From assembly GCA_016718315.1 (NCBI GenBank), contig JADKDV010000004.1:434001-498000 (forward strand): 64,000 bases of DNA. Direction: 5' to 3'. This DNA comes from Candidatus Obscuribacter sp. GTDB taxonomy: Bacteria > Cyanobacteriota > Vampirovibrionia > Obscuribacterales > Obscuribacteraceae. Within the stretch, counting starts at the first letter, position 1, and each line of letters begins with the position of its first letter. Positions 52,980 through 61,277 of the stretch are shown here, piece after piece. A program made the position numbers and the translations under genes. Under the pieces are notes generated by a model, which had not been told where the DNA came from, did not search any database, and saw only the letters and a program-made list of their open reading frames with translations.

Positions 52980-53071
52980 CACCGAGCTTATGTGGCAGGA
53001 TGGAGCCTGCAGACTTAATCTCATAGCACCTGACTCGCAGGAGTTTTACTGGCATCAACCAACCATCAAAC

Positions 53072-53105
53072 AAAGAGAGCAGCCCAGGTGGACCGCTCTC
53101 TTTTG
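53072..53105 (+). terminator. intrinsic terminator
   Basis: AAAGAGAGC (53072-53080) pairs with GCTCTCTTT (53095-53103) around a 14-base loop, with TTTT partly in the stem. It follows the metallopeptidase gene and would also serve the convergent VOC gene, whose stop is about 90 bases away. Confidence 0.65.
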
Positions 53106-53192
53106 CAATTAGTCAAATGACCGATTTCGTAGAACCAATTAATTACAGGGAATAAACTGATTGCATTAATGCAACCGGTTACTCAAAGTTGC

Positions 53193-53966
53193 TTACTTGG
53201 CTGCTGTTGCTTGCAGGCGTTTTTTGCCTTTTTCCAACATCAACGCTTCTACTTCATCCATATCGGCAGGAGTGATTTGCCAGATTTCTTTGTCTTTGAG
53301 TTTGTCGTGGATTGCTTCAAACAGGTCAAAGTCGATAAATGGTGTGACTTTGCCGCTTTGATACTCGGATTCTTTCTCACCATAGAGACCGAGGAAGGTC
53401 TTGTCGCGGAACCACATTTCTCTGTTTTGTTCTTCGACAACTTTCATGCTCTCGTCGGTGGGGTTTCTTTGCAAAAACTCAAAGAACATGCCGCTGGCGG
53501 TTTGTCCTGGGAAGAACCATTCGCCGGAGAATACTTGAATCAAATCATCAGCATCATCTTTGAGGATGGGGGTGATGAAGTTTACGCCGCGCTCGATAGC
53601 GTGTTTGTGGAAGGCAAGCAGGTCTGGAGTGCGCAGTGCGATGTGCTGCCAGTGGGCTGCTGATTTGTGGTCATCGAGCATGTCACGCACGTGGGATGGC
53701 TGTGACTCAGGCTCGCTGGGTTGCACGATAGCCATGATGGTCTTGTTAAACTCAGGCTCAGCGCTTGCGCCCTGACCGACACAGACGGCAAAAGTAAGAG
53801 ATTTTTCTCCTTCACCTTTGACCCATTCTTTGCGCTTGTCGTAAAGGATGTCTTCTGGTCTGACGCCAAAAATTACGCCAAAGAGTGCATACGCAACTTT
53901 GTACAACTTTGGTTGCAAGAGCAGCGTCATGTGGTCGACTTGAAAGTTTTGAAAAGGATGTTTCAT
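53193..53966 (-). CDS. VOC-superfamily, hydroxyphenylpyruvate-dioxygenase-like protein
   Basis: A 257-residue protein of the vicinal-oxygen-chelate fold: FQVDHMTLLLQ at the N terminus (His12 as likely metal ligand), a second half beginning WQHIALRTPDLLAFHKHAI (second His) and MFFEFLQRN (Glu ligand). The spacing and the RGVNFITPILKDD block resemble 4-hydroxyphenylpyruvate dioxygenase and related aromatic dioxygenases, but it is shorter and lacks their typical C-terminal end, so substrate and activity are uncertain. AGGG stands 8 bases before the ATG. Confidence 0.82.
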   Translation of the reverse strand: MKHPFQNFQVDHMTLLLQPKLYKVAYALFGVIFGVRPEDILYDKRKEWVKGEGEKSLTFAVCVGQGASAEPEFNKTIMAIVQPSEPESQPSHVRDMLDDHKSAAHWQHIALRTPDLLAFHKHAIERGVNFITPILKDDADDLIQVFSGEWFFPGQTASGMFFEFLQRNPTDESMKVVEEQNREMWFRDKTFLGLYGEKESEYQSGKVTPFIDFDLFEAIHDKLKDKEIWQITPADMDEVEALMLEKGKKRLQATAAK

Positions 53967-53976
53967 TGCATTAGCC

Positions 53977-54144
53977 CTAGTTGCCTAACGGGGCAAAGTT
54001 TATCACCTTGACGGCTCTCGTATATGGGCTTGATATCTCGCCGGGCTTATCCTTGATATCTTTAATCTTTTGGGACCGCCAGCCAGTAGTAGGGGCAATC
54101 AACATTGCCAAAAGTTGATCTGAGCCAAAAAGTGGAACTCGCAT
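53977..54144 (-). CDS. possible small protein upstream of VOC gene
   Basis: An open frame of ~55 residues (from the ATG at 54144; a further start at 54186 is possible) ends 10 bases before the VOC gene. It reads MRVPLFGSDQLLAMLIAP and GWRSQKIKDIKDKPGE, coding-like, but without a good ribosome-binding site and without similarity I recognise. It could be a leader gene of a two-gene unit or chance. Confidence 0.3.
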   Translation of the reverse strand: MRVPLFGSDQLLAMLIAPTTGWRSQKIKDIKDKPGEISSPYTRAVKVINFAPLGN

Positions 54145-54389
54145 ATTTTTGTTTTGTAGCAATATGCTTTTAATAAAAGATGCCACTGTGGGCGGTGCGT
54201 AAGTAGTCCGCTAAAGTGTCTCACCGGATCCGTCTCGATCCGTGCTAAACGCTGTCCACGGGGGATTCTACGAAACATTTGGTATAGCTATTTCGCAACA
54301 TTTTGATATCCTGAGGCTTGTCTTGACATTGCTGCTGACGTTTAAAAACGTCTTCTAATCGGGTTTTACTGCTCAATAGGGACCTGTAA

Positions 54390-56003
54390 ATGAATCAGTT
54401 TACGATGGATAAGTTTGGCGCTCAATCAGATCTGGAGAGTGAACAGCGGCTACTGGTGCTGAGACCGCCAGTTTACAGCGGCGGTCATCTTGGTGAAGGT
54501 TTTACTATTACACTGGCCGAAGACTTTCTCGTACCGACTTCTGAGCTTGAGGCTAAAAAGAAGCAGGACCTCGATGAGGAAGTGCGGCTCCTGCGTGAGG
54601 AGCGGCTCTTGCGCAAAAGAATGCGCAAGATAGAGCATAAAGCGGCACAGAGAGTAGCTAAGCAAACCAGTCAGGAATTATCAAACAAGTCTAGTGCAAG
54701 TCGAACAGCTAGCGCTCACAGTCGTCAGGTATTAACTGCAACATGGCTTGGCGAGATGTTTGACGGTATGGATGCATCTATCTACGTATTAGTAATGCAT
54801 CAGTGTTTGAGTGAGCTTTTAGGATCGAGTGCCGCTACTACAGTGGCTCCGGTGGGAGCAGTGGTGCTCTCGATTTTTATTGCTGGTTGGGTCGTCGGTG
54901 GCATTAGCTGCGGCATACTTGCTGATTATTTTGGTCGCACCCGCATCATGCTGGCCACTATCCTCATCTATGCTTTTGCTAGTGGGCTGTGTGCGCTCAG
55001 CCACAACTGGATGGAGCTTGCCTTTTATCGCTTTTTAGTAGGATTTGGCATCGGTGGCGAAATAGGCATCGGGGCTGTTATGGTGGCAGAAACATTTAAG
55101 GGGCGCTCGCGCATGCATGCAGCATCGTTTTTAGCTAGCTCCTTTTCGTGTGGCTACCTTGTTGCTGCTGCTGCCAATCTATGGCTTGGTCATCTGGGAT
55201 GGCGCTGGCTATTTTTGCTTGGTGTTGCGCCAGCTATTGTGACTTTGATATTTAGAACAAGACTCCATGAGCCAGAGCACTTTGTCAAAGCGCAGCTTGA
55301 TAGACGTCTGCAAGTACTGATTAATAAGACTAATGATAAGGCTAAGAGAAGTGGCTTGTTTGGCGCTCTGCGCGGCGCTAGCTGGTTGGACAACTTTACC
55401 TTGCCTCAGATATTTGGCAGAGACAATCTTGCCAAAACTCTCTCTGGTATTGGATTGTCTACGCCCGCTATCGTCGGTTACTGGGCTGTGCTGGCCTGGA
55501 TGCCAGCCTGGGTCACCCAGCTAGTCGGTGGTACGGCGGTGCAGGAGCGCTCGGTGGCTGCTCTCGTGATGAATGTTGGCGGTTTGATTGGCTCGCTTAT
55601 CGGCGGCTGGTTGATTTGCAAGATAGGTTATGCCAGGAGCTTTAGACTGGCAAACCTCTGTGCCTTTATCGCATGTGTATTACTGTTTGGCACAGTCAAA
55701 GAATACGGGGCGTCGCTACTGAGTATTGTCTTTTTTGTTGGATTTTTTGCACAGATGCTCTTTGCTCTGCTCTTTGTCTACATCCCCGAATTGTACGCAG
55801 CCAGAATACGCTGCACTGGTGTCACTACCAGCATCACAGGCGGGCGTATATTTGCTGCTATCGCCGCTCTATTGAGCGGACAATTGGTGGCTGCCCTGGG
55901 CGGCTCCTATGCTCACGCTGCGGAGTTAATTGCCAGTGTGTATTTAATCGGTGTAGCGGTCAGTTTTGTCATGCCAAAGCATAGCGGTGAGGTCAGTGTT
56001 TAG
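54390..56003 (+). CDS. MFS transporter, paralogue of the 27-kb transporter
   Basis: 537 residues with an unusually long N-terminal cytosolic part (about 110 residues, Lys/Glu/Arg-rich: EVRLLREERLLRKRMRKIE). Then come 12 helices. Matches to the paralogue: LGEMFDGMDASIYV versus LGGVFDGMDSSIFA, the VGFGIGGEIGIGAVM region, LADYFGRTRIML (A motif) and YIPELYAARIRCTG. The central loop (~60 charged residues) is also long. Same metabolite/H+ symporter branch, substrate unknown. AGGGA precedes the ATG by 7 bases. Confidence 0.88.
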   Translation: MNQFTMDKFGAQSDLESEQRLLVLRPPVYSGGHLGEGFTITLAEDFLVPTSELEAKKKQDLDEEVRLLREERLLRKRMRKIEHKAAQRVAKQTSQELSNKSSASRTASAHSRQVLTATWLGEMFDGMDASIYVLVMHQCLSELLGSSAATTVAPVGAVVLSIFIAGWVVGGISCGILADYFGRTRIMLATILIYAFASGLCALSHNWMELAFYRFLVGFGIGGEIGIGAVMVAETFKGRSRMHAASFLASSFSCGYLVAAAANLWLGHLGWRWLFLLGVAPAIVTLIFRTRLHEPEHFVKAQLDRRLQVLINKTNDKAKRSGLFGALRGASWLDNFTLPQIFGRDNLAKTLSGIGLSTPAIVGYWAVLAWMPAWVTQLVGGTAVQERSVAALVMNVGGLIGSLIGGWLICKIGYARSFRLANLCAFIACVLLFGTVKEYGASLLSIVFFVGFFAQMLFALLFVYIPELYAARIRCTGVTTSITGGRIFAAIAALLSGQLVAALGGSYAHAAELIASVYLIGVAVSFVMPKHSGEVSV

Positions 56004-56025
56004 AGGGTGGAGACCAATCTATCCC

Positions 56026-56538
56026 TTAATTTTCAAATTTGCTATCTACGTTTAAGAGTGGATTTTTTGCCAGCTCAAAATATTCGTCAGCCGCCATTGT
56101 AATTGCTGCTTCAAACGAATCAGCCAGGAGCATTGGTTGGTCTCTGTTTTCTGTGTAGCGAAAGACCGGTGGATTGGGGTTTTTGTTAGCAGTATCGAAA
56201 AAGTAGAATTGGTAGCCATAGCGTGTGATAAAAACAAAGTCTGAGCACTTCAGCTTGTAGTCAGTGTTGTTGTTGTTGAGAAGAGTCGTTGCTCTCCTTC
56301 TGTTTTTGAGAATGTTTGGATAGTAGATGCCGCATTCTCCCAGAAAATCTCCGCTGGCTTTGCCGAATTTGCGCATATAGTCTTTATAAGCTTCGGGTAA
56401 TTTGAGGGAGTAGAATTTTTCTATATCCAAAAGTTCTTCCTCCGAGCAACCCTTTATGGTTTCCGTTGTGGCAATGCCTGTTTCAACGAGGCGAGCTGCA
56501 AGATTGTCGACCCAGTTGTTCTCTTTCCTAGTCGTCAT
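56026..56538 (-). CDS. SMI1/KNR4 (SUKH) family protein
   Basis: A 170-residue protein with the SUKH layout: IKGCSEEELLDIEKFYSLKLPEAYKDYMRKFG (acidic patch, conserved LP.AYK.YM), GDFLGECGIYYPN and a long beta region to DSFEAAITMAADEYFEL. SUKH proteins are best known as immunity proteins against contact-dependent or polymorphic toxins, though many are solitary. No toxin gene is visible nearby. The next upstream gene, of the same length, may be a partner. It is convergent with the MFS gene, ends 22 bases apart. Confidence 0.82.
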   Translation of the reverse strand: MTTRKENNWVDNLAARLVETGIATTETIKGCSEEELLDIEKFYSLKLPEAYKDYMRKFGKASGDFLGECGIYYPNILKNRRRATTLLNNNNTDYKLKCSDFVFITRYGYQFYFFDTANKNPNPPVFRYTENRDQPMLLADSFEAAITMAADEYFELAKNPLLNVDSKFEN

Positions 56539-56596
56539 TTTCTCTTAGAGTCTGATTGACCCGGCAATGGTATTTCCTCGAAAACTGTTGCTCGTC

Positions 56597-57109
56597 TTAA
56601 TAAGATCTGATAAGCCAAACCGAGACCAGATCCATGGGCCCGCTTTCACCTTCAAAACAAAAGCTGATGCGTATTTTATCAAGTTCATAAGTATATTTTA
56701 TATCCCATTCGGATTTCAAAGAGCCAGGACTTTTTCTTGTACGGAGAGGGTTGCCCAGCTTTTGAAACAGCGTTTGACGACTATCTGTCGGCAATACGCC
56801 ACTGAGAAGGGTTGAGGTATAGGGTTTGAGCACGATATGTTTGGATGGAGTATCGATACAGTTTGCAGCGCTAGGGAGTTTGAGTCTTCTATTAACTGAT
56901 GGCGTATTGATGTGGATTGCTGAGGAGCGGACGATATTTTCTTGGACGTCAATCTCCAAGCCATAGTCTGGGAATAGGATATCTAAAGCATCACCGATTT
57001 GAGTTTCTATCTGCTGTGTGTTCAGATCAGAAACAAATGCTCTAAATAAATCAGATTCGATTGGCTCTCCGATAATGCCTGTTATTCTGTCGAATAGATT
57101 GGGAATCAC
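56597..57109 (-). CDS. hypothetical protein, possible immunity-type
   Basis: A 170-residue soluble protein without signal peptide: LFDRITGIIGEPIESDLFRAF, a middle IETQIGDALDILFPDYGLEID, then a beta-rich tail ending SGPMDLVSVWLIRSY. I cannot name the family. Its size, acidic nature and position 58 bases upstream of the SUKH gene make an immunity role plausible, but that is inference. The ATG at 57109 has weak ribosome-binding support. Confidence 0.6.
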   Translation of the reverse strand: MIPNLFDRITGIIGEPIESDLFRAFVSDLNTQQIETQIGDALDILFPDYGLEIDVQENIVRSSAIHINTPSVNRRLKLPSAANCIDTPSKHIVLKPYTSTLLSGVLPTDSRQTLFQKLGNPLRTRKSPGSLKSEWDIKYTYELDKIRISFCFEGESGPMDLVSVWLIRSY

Positions 57110-57244
57110 GATTATTTATCTGTCTCTTTAATGTTACTTCTGAGCTTGATGATATTTTACTCCTTGTCGCCCCATACTGCCTGCATACATAGACTCTGAA
57201 CAGATATCAGTTCTTGTGGAAACCGAGTCTAGACATGGAAGCGG

Positions 57245-58324
57245 CTATAACGATGGTTTAAGTGTTCTCTCTTTTTCTCTAAAAGTCTTGATCATCTGCT
57301 CTACAGCTGGATAAAGCTGCTTTTCCTGTGATGGGATAATCGTGCTAATTACATAGTAGAGCTGGTTGCCTACCATAAAGTGCCACTGCCGCCAGTGCAC
57401 CTTTTCTTCGCCTGAGGGTGGTAATGCTGTCTCAAAAAAATAGGCGTCGTAGCTGCCTACCTTTGTTTTCTTTAAGTCCTCGGCTTTGGCTTGAGGTTTA
57501 AATCGGCGAAACTGATCCAGGGCAAAATCTCTCGGCGTGTCTGCAATGAGTTTTGCTAGCTTTGTTGGATCGCTTGCTGATACTTTGCCCAGCACGTGCA
57601 TGTCCATCGCCATCGGCGCAATCGGTGGCACGTACATAACAAAGTTTGATTGAGGCGAGACCTTCCAACCGTCTATTGGAGTCATCTCGCAGTCAAATTT
57701 GGACTCGGCTGGTACAAAGTCAAATATCGCTATATCGGTAATTGGCTTGCCATCTGGAGGCATCGTGCTATCCATGACCTGACTACGATCAGCATAGACC
57801 CAGCGGGCCTTGAGCTGCGCTGCCAGCGTATCCAGCAGCTCACGCAAAGTCGGTTTGTAATTTGACGCAAAGGCAGGCTCCAAGTCTACAGACTCTGCAC
57901 CAGGTATTTTGCACATGAGGCCGATTGCTTTGCTTGTGTCGATTTTACTCCTCACAAAAAACATATTGCAAAAGGGTCCAAAGGCGCCAACAGTATCTCC
58001 GCTCAACCGCTCCTCAAGCAAGGCTTCTTGCTCTTTGGCGCTCAATACTTTGATTTTGATCTGATAGACCTTGCCAGAGTCTTTGCTGGCAGGTACTTTG
58101 CTTGTTGTTCCCTTGCTCGTGGCTTTTTTTGACTTAAGAGGCGTCACTTTGGCCTTGGTGGAGCTTGCAGCATTTGGCTTTGAGCTGCTAGTGCCCTTTG
58201 TCCCGGCATTGGTTTTGGTGGCTGCCGCAGGCTCGGCATGAGCCGCTGTGGTCGTTAGCGATAATAATGAAGCCAGTGCAACTCCGAATGATTTTTTTGA
58301 TAAGCGTTTGTTGTCTGTCAGCAT
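57245..58324 (-). CDS. exported protein with Lys/Ser/Thr-rich linker, unknown
   Basis: Signal peptide (SFGVALASLLSLTTTAAHAEP), then a ~65-residue disordered linker of Ala, Thr, Ser and Lys (TKAKVTPLKSKKATSKGT), then a ~250-residue domain: IKIKVLSAKEQEALLEERLSG, GAFGPFCNMFFVRSK, TLRELLDTLAAQLKARWVYAD and a C-terminal YYVISTIIPSQEKQLYPA. No family recognised. Comparable exported proteins with a short linker and a small unknown domain are frequent in this window. Clear start at 58324. Confidence 0.7.
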   Translation of the reverse strand: MLTDNKRLSKKSFGVALASLLSLTTTAAHAEPAAATKTNAGTKGTSSSKPNAASSTKAKVTPLKSKKATSKGTTSKVPASKDSGKVYQIKIKVLSAKEQEALLEERLSGDTVGAFGPFCNMFFVRSKIDTSKAIGLMCKIPGAESVDLEPAFASNYKPTLRELLDTLAAQLKARWVYADRSQVMDSTMPPDGKPITDIAIFDFVPAESKFDCEMTPIDGWKVSPQSNFVMYVPPIAPMAMDMHVLGKVSASDPTKLAKLIADTPRDFALDQFRRFKPQAKAEDLKKTKVGSYDAYFFETALPPSGEEKVHWRQWHFMVGNQLYYVISTIIPSQEKQLYPAVEQMIKTFREKERTLKPSL

Positions 58325-58482
58325 TTATATGTCTCGGTTGGGATTAATCGGGATGCCTGGATTGACTTCTAATTATCCCAGCTAAGTAGCTCTTTGCGTT
58401 GCCTTTATGTGATTGTTGCGCACGACCACACTAGATGCCAAAATGCCGCGCCATTGACCCAACTATACTGACCATTCAGGTG

Positions 58483-58767
58483 TTAGCGAATGCAACGATT
58501 TCCCGTGATGCCAGCGATTGGCTGGGTATGACCTGCACTGGCGTTGTATTCATGTGAGACAGTAATTGTTTCTTCATTGCGCTTAGGATCTAGCTCTATG
58601 TTAAAGCTTACTGAGCTGTACTCCTCTTTGTTTGTCGTGGCTTCCTTTGCAAGATCCCGCACAGCGCAGGTCCCACCTCTTTGCCAGGTATCCGCTAACA
58701 GGTTGGTTGCTGTCTCAACGTCATTTTGTGTGACAGCGGTATAAAGTTTGTCACTCTCTGTGCTCAT
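58483..58767 (-). CDS. small protein, unknown
   Basis: A 94-residue polar protein: YTAVTQNDVETATNLLADTWQRG, then a beta-rich part (SVSFNIELDPKRNEETITVSHEY). No signal peptide or membrane helix. The ATG is followed by a plausible soluble sequence, and GGGAG lies 4-5 bases before it (minus strand). No similarity recognised. Confidence 0.5.
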   Translation of the reverse strand: MSTESDKLYTAVTQNDVETATNLLADTWQRGGTCAVRDLAKEATTNKEEYSSVSFNIELDPKRNEETITVSHEYNASAGHTQPIAGITGNRCIR

Positions 58768-58897
58768 TTGCGCTCCCTTTGTCGGCTTGGTTTTTAGACT
58801 AAGTGATTGCAGGATATACCTGGCAAGTCGCGATATCGACTTAACCAGCGTAGCGCTCTAGCGTGACCGTTATTGGGCAATCAAAAATTGTTTGTCG

Positions 58898-60037
58898 TTA
58901 GTGATTTTCTTGTTTTACTACGCCGCCGCTATTTTTGCTCAGCTGCTGGTCGATGAGTGCTTGCTTGGCTGTGGCATCGTTTTTGAGATATGCGTTCCAA
59001 AAGCTCAAACTACCTTGCTGTACATACCCAAATAAATTGCTGTCGCTGCCTCGTTTAAATAGTCTGTTACCATTGCCGCCAAAGGTCATGTGGTTGGCGC
59101 CGTTAATGTAGAGCAAATATTTGTTGCCGTCGTGTAGCGAGCCTGTGTAGGACTCCATGCGCCAGGTCGGTTGCTGTCCGCGCTGACCAAAGTCTTTGGA
59201 GCCGGTCATGACCATCATCGGTGCGGTTATTTTGGCATAGCTGGATTTGTCGGGGAAGCACAAACCTACTTTGCCTGTGCCCTGCCCACAGAGTACGAGA
59301 AAGGCTTTTGCTCTGGGTTGAGCAAAGCTAGTCAAACCGCCGTAACCCGGCACGACGCCTTTGGGGATGAGGACTGGTGCTCCTGCTGAGATCAGCGTAG
59401 TAAAGGCGCCGTATGAGTGACCGCCGACGCCGATGTTTTGTTTGTCCATGGTGACGCCTGTGGGGAGATTTTTGGCGAGCACATCGAGATTGTCCAGGAC
59501 GGCTGCCACGTCGCGTCCGCGGCTGACCCAGTAGGCGTGCTCATTGGTCTTGTCGAGGGCAGTGACAATATTGGCGGTGGGGTTGGTGCGGCGCATCAAA
59601 GAGATGGAGTCATCATGAGTCGGTTGCAGGCAGATATAGCCGCTCGGTGCCCAGACATCGATGAGACCCAGATAGTTGTCGCGGGAGCCGCCAGCGCCGT
59701 GGCTAAAGACAATGACTGGATAGTTGCCCGGCTTTGTTGGGCTGGTGACGCGCATCTCGATAGTCTTGTTGCGGCTTTTGTCGACAAATGTGGTTTTGAC
59801 TGTGGCGATATTGCTTTGGGTGGCTGCTCCCTGGGCGGCAGCCGGGGGCAGCAGAGAGAGCTCAGTGGGCGTCGCTGAGAGCCCGGAGGGCGGTATGGAG
59901 AGCCCGGTTGGTAAAGGGCAAGGGAGGATTGATAAAAGCGCTGTAAACGAGGCGAGAGCTGTGAGCGATGTGAGGGCTTTTAGTGCTAAACGGTGTGTAG
60001 CGGATTTAAGACCTTTTTGCTTTGCCTGGCGCACCAT
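58898..60037 (-). CDS. exported alpha/beta hydrolase, PAF-acetylhydrolase/chlorophyllase-like
   Basis: A long signal or anchor region (about 50 residues: LTSLTALASFTALLSILPCPL, then Pro/Ser-rich) is followed by an alpha/beta hydrolase: VIVFSHGAGGSRDNYLGL (HGxGG oxyanion site), the nucleophile elbow GVGGHSYGAFTT (Ser in GHSYG), acid region MVMTGSKDFG and histidine INGANHMTFGG. The layout resembles PAF-acetylhydrolase- or chlorophyllase-like esterases. Exported; the substrate is unknown. It lies 114 bases downstream of the PepSY gene on the same strand. Confidence 0.85.
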   Translation of the reverse strand: MVRQAKQKGLKSATHRLALKALTSLTALASFTALLSILPCPLPTGLSIPPSGLSATPTELSLLPPAAAQGAATQSNIATVKTTFVDKSRNKTIEMRVTSPTKPGNYPVIVFSHGAGGSRDNYLGLIDVWAPSGYICLQPTHDDSISLMRRTNPTANIVTALDKTNEHAYWVSRGRDVAAVLDNLDVLAKNLPTGVTMDKQNIGVGGHSYGAFTTLISAGAPVLIPKGVVPGYGGLTSFAQPRAKAFLVLCGQGTGKVGLCFPDKSSYAKITAPMMVMTGSKDFGQRGQQPTWRMESYTGSLHDGNKYLLYINGANHMTFGGNGNRLFKRGSDSNLFGYVQQGSLSFWNAYLKNDATAKQALIDQQLSKNSGGVVKQENH

Positions 60038-60151
60038 CGCTTACCTCTCCTGCTTGCTGTTGCCTGTCTATTGTTGGCTGTTTTTGTGTTGTTAGCAGTT
60101 TTTGCTATTGAGTCCTGCTGTTTTTGTATACGTAGTATCGGTCTAATAGTT

Positions 60152-61277
60152 TTACATCTCTGGCTGATTAGACTTAGACTTGCGCGCATTGAGCTTTTGG
60201 CGCCACATATAGATGCCGCTTACGTAGAGCAAAGCTGGCAGCCAGCCGATTGTGACCCAGAGGATTTTACTCCAGATGCCAGCAAATTTGGCAAAGTGTA
60301 GACGGACAAACCAAACCATTAGTCCGCTTTTGTTGTCGCAATTAAATGGTCCGTTGCTGGTGATGATGCTGCCACTCTCTTTGTTGATCCAGACCTCGCT
60401 GGGTAGGTCGTTTGCATCGGCAAACCAGAGACGCATCGGGGCGCCCGGCTTTTTTGGGCAAGGCTAGTTTTGTCAGGCGTGGTGTCGTGCCTGGTACGGC
60501 GTGGCCCTGGGCGCTGGCTGTTGCTAATGTCACTAGCTCGTCGACGGTGGGGTTGGACGGTGCACTCGTTGTCGATGCCGCAGAGAGCAATGGTTTGAAA
60601 AAATCCTCAAAACCAAAATACAGCCCGGTAGTTGCTACCATCAAAAGCATCGGAGCCAGCCATATACCGACTACTGCGTGCATGCTGCGCACCTTGGGGA
60701 GTCCGCTTTTATGCAGTGCTACAACATAGCTCTTGCGCCATGCCGAGCCTATATTTGGTCCCCACCACCAGACTATGATACCGGTGATGGTGATAGCAAA
60801 GAGTATCAACGCACCAAAGCCGTTTATAAATCGGCCGGTCTTGCCCAGTAGCAGATTGTGGTGCAGGTCCATGAGCCATTCGACAGCCGGGACTTCGTGA
60901 TTTTGTCCTAAAACTGTGCCGTTGATGTTGTCGATATAAATGCTGCCGCCGTCTTTGCCACTGAGGTTGACTGTTAGTGGGAGGCGCCCTCGATTGATAT
61001 TGTCTATCGCAGTCACTTTGCCGCCAGGCTTTTGTTGCTCGACCTTTTTAATTAAGCCACCGATAGTCAGTTGCTTGGCTTCTGGTGCCTCGGGTGGAGT
61101 ATTCATTGTGGTGGCGCGATAGGCGTTGAGCTGGCGTATTTGTTCTGGCTCGTTGGCGAGCTGTGTCAAGTCGTCACCAAAAACTATAGCGGTGCCGCTC
61201 AGGCTCATAACCAGCATATAGATGCCGATGGTGCCGCCCACCCACTGGTGGATTTTAAAAGCGTTATTGTTGTCCAA
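60152..61277 (-). CDS. PepSY-associated membrane protein (frameshifted)
   Basis: TTG-started frame overlapping the last 14 bases of the kinase gene. It opens IHQWVGGTIGIYMLVMSLSG (the PepSY membrane-protein start), has a periplasmic domain with GGKVTAIDNINRGRLP, helices FGALILFAITITGIIVWWWG and LAPMLLMVATTGLYFGF, and the second PepSY segment RLWFADANDLPSEVWINKE. It ends with WLPALLYVSGIYMW. A T6 run at 60450-60455 breaks the frame: removing one base joins LPKKPGAPMRLW and gives a 374-residue protein. Members of this family are often found with iron-siderophore or heme systems, or with reductases; no partner is visible here. Confidence 0.78.

Noticed and set aside
53169..53663. Long plus-strand frame opposite the VOC gene
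   Set aside because: It is the antisense of the well supported VOC gene; composition (Phe/Cys-rich) is typical of a shadow frame.
59417..59878. Plus-strand frame opposite the secreted hydrolase
   Set aside because: Asp/Val/Gly-rich antisense of a gene with intact catalytic motifs; no ribosome-binding site.
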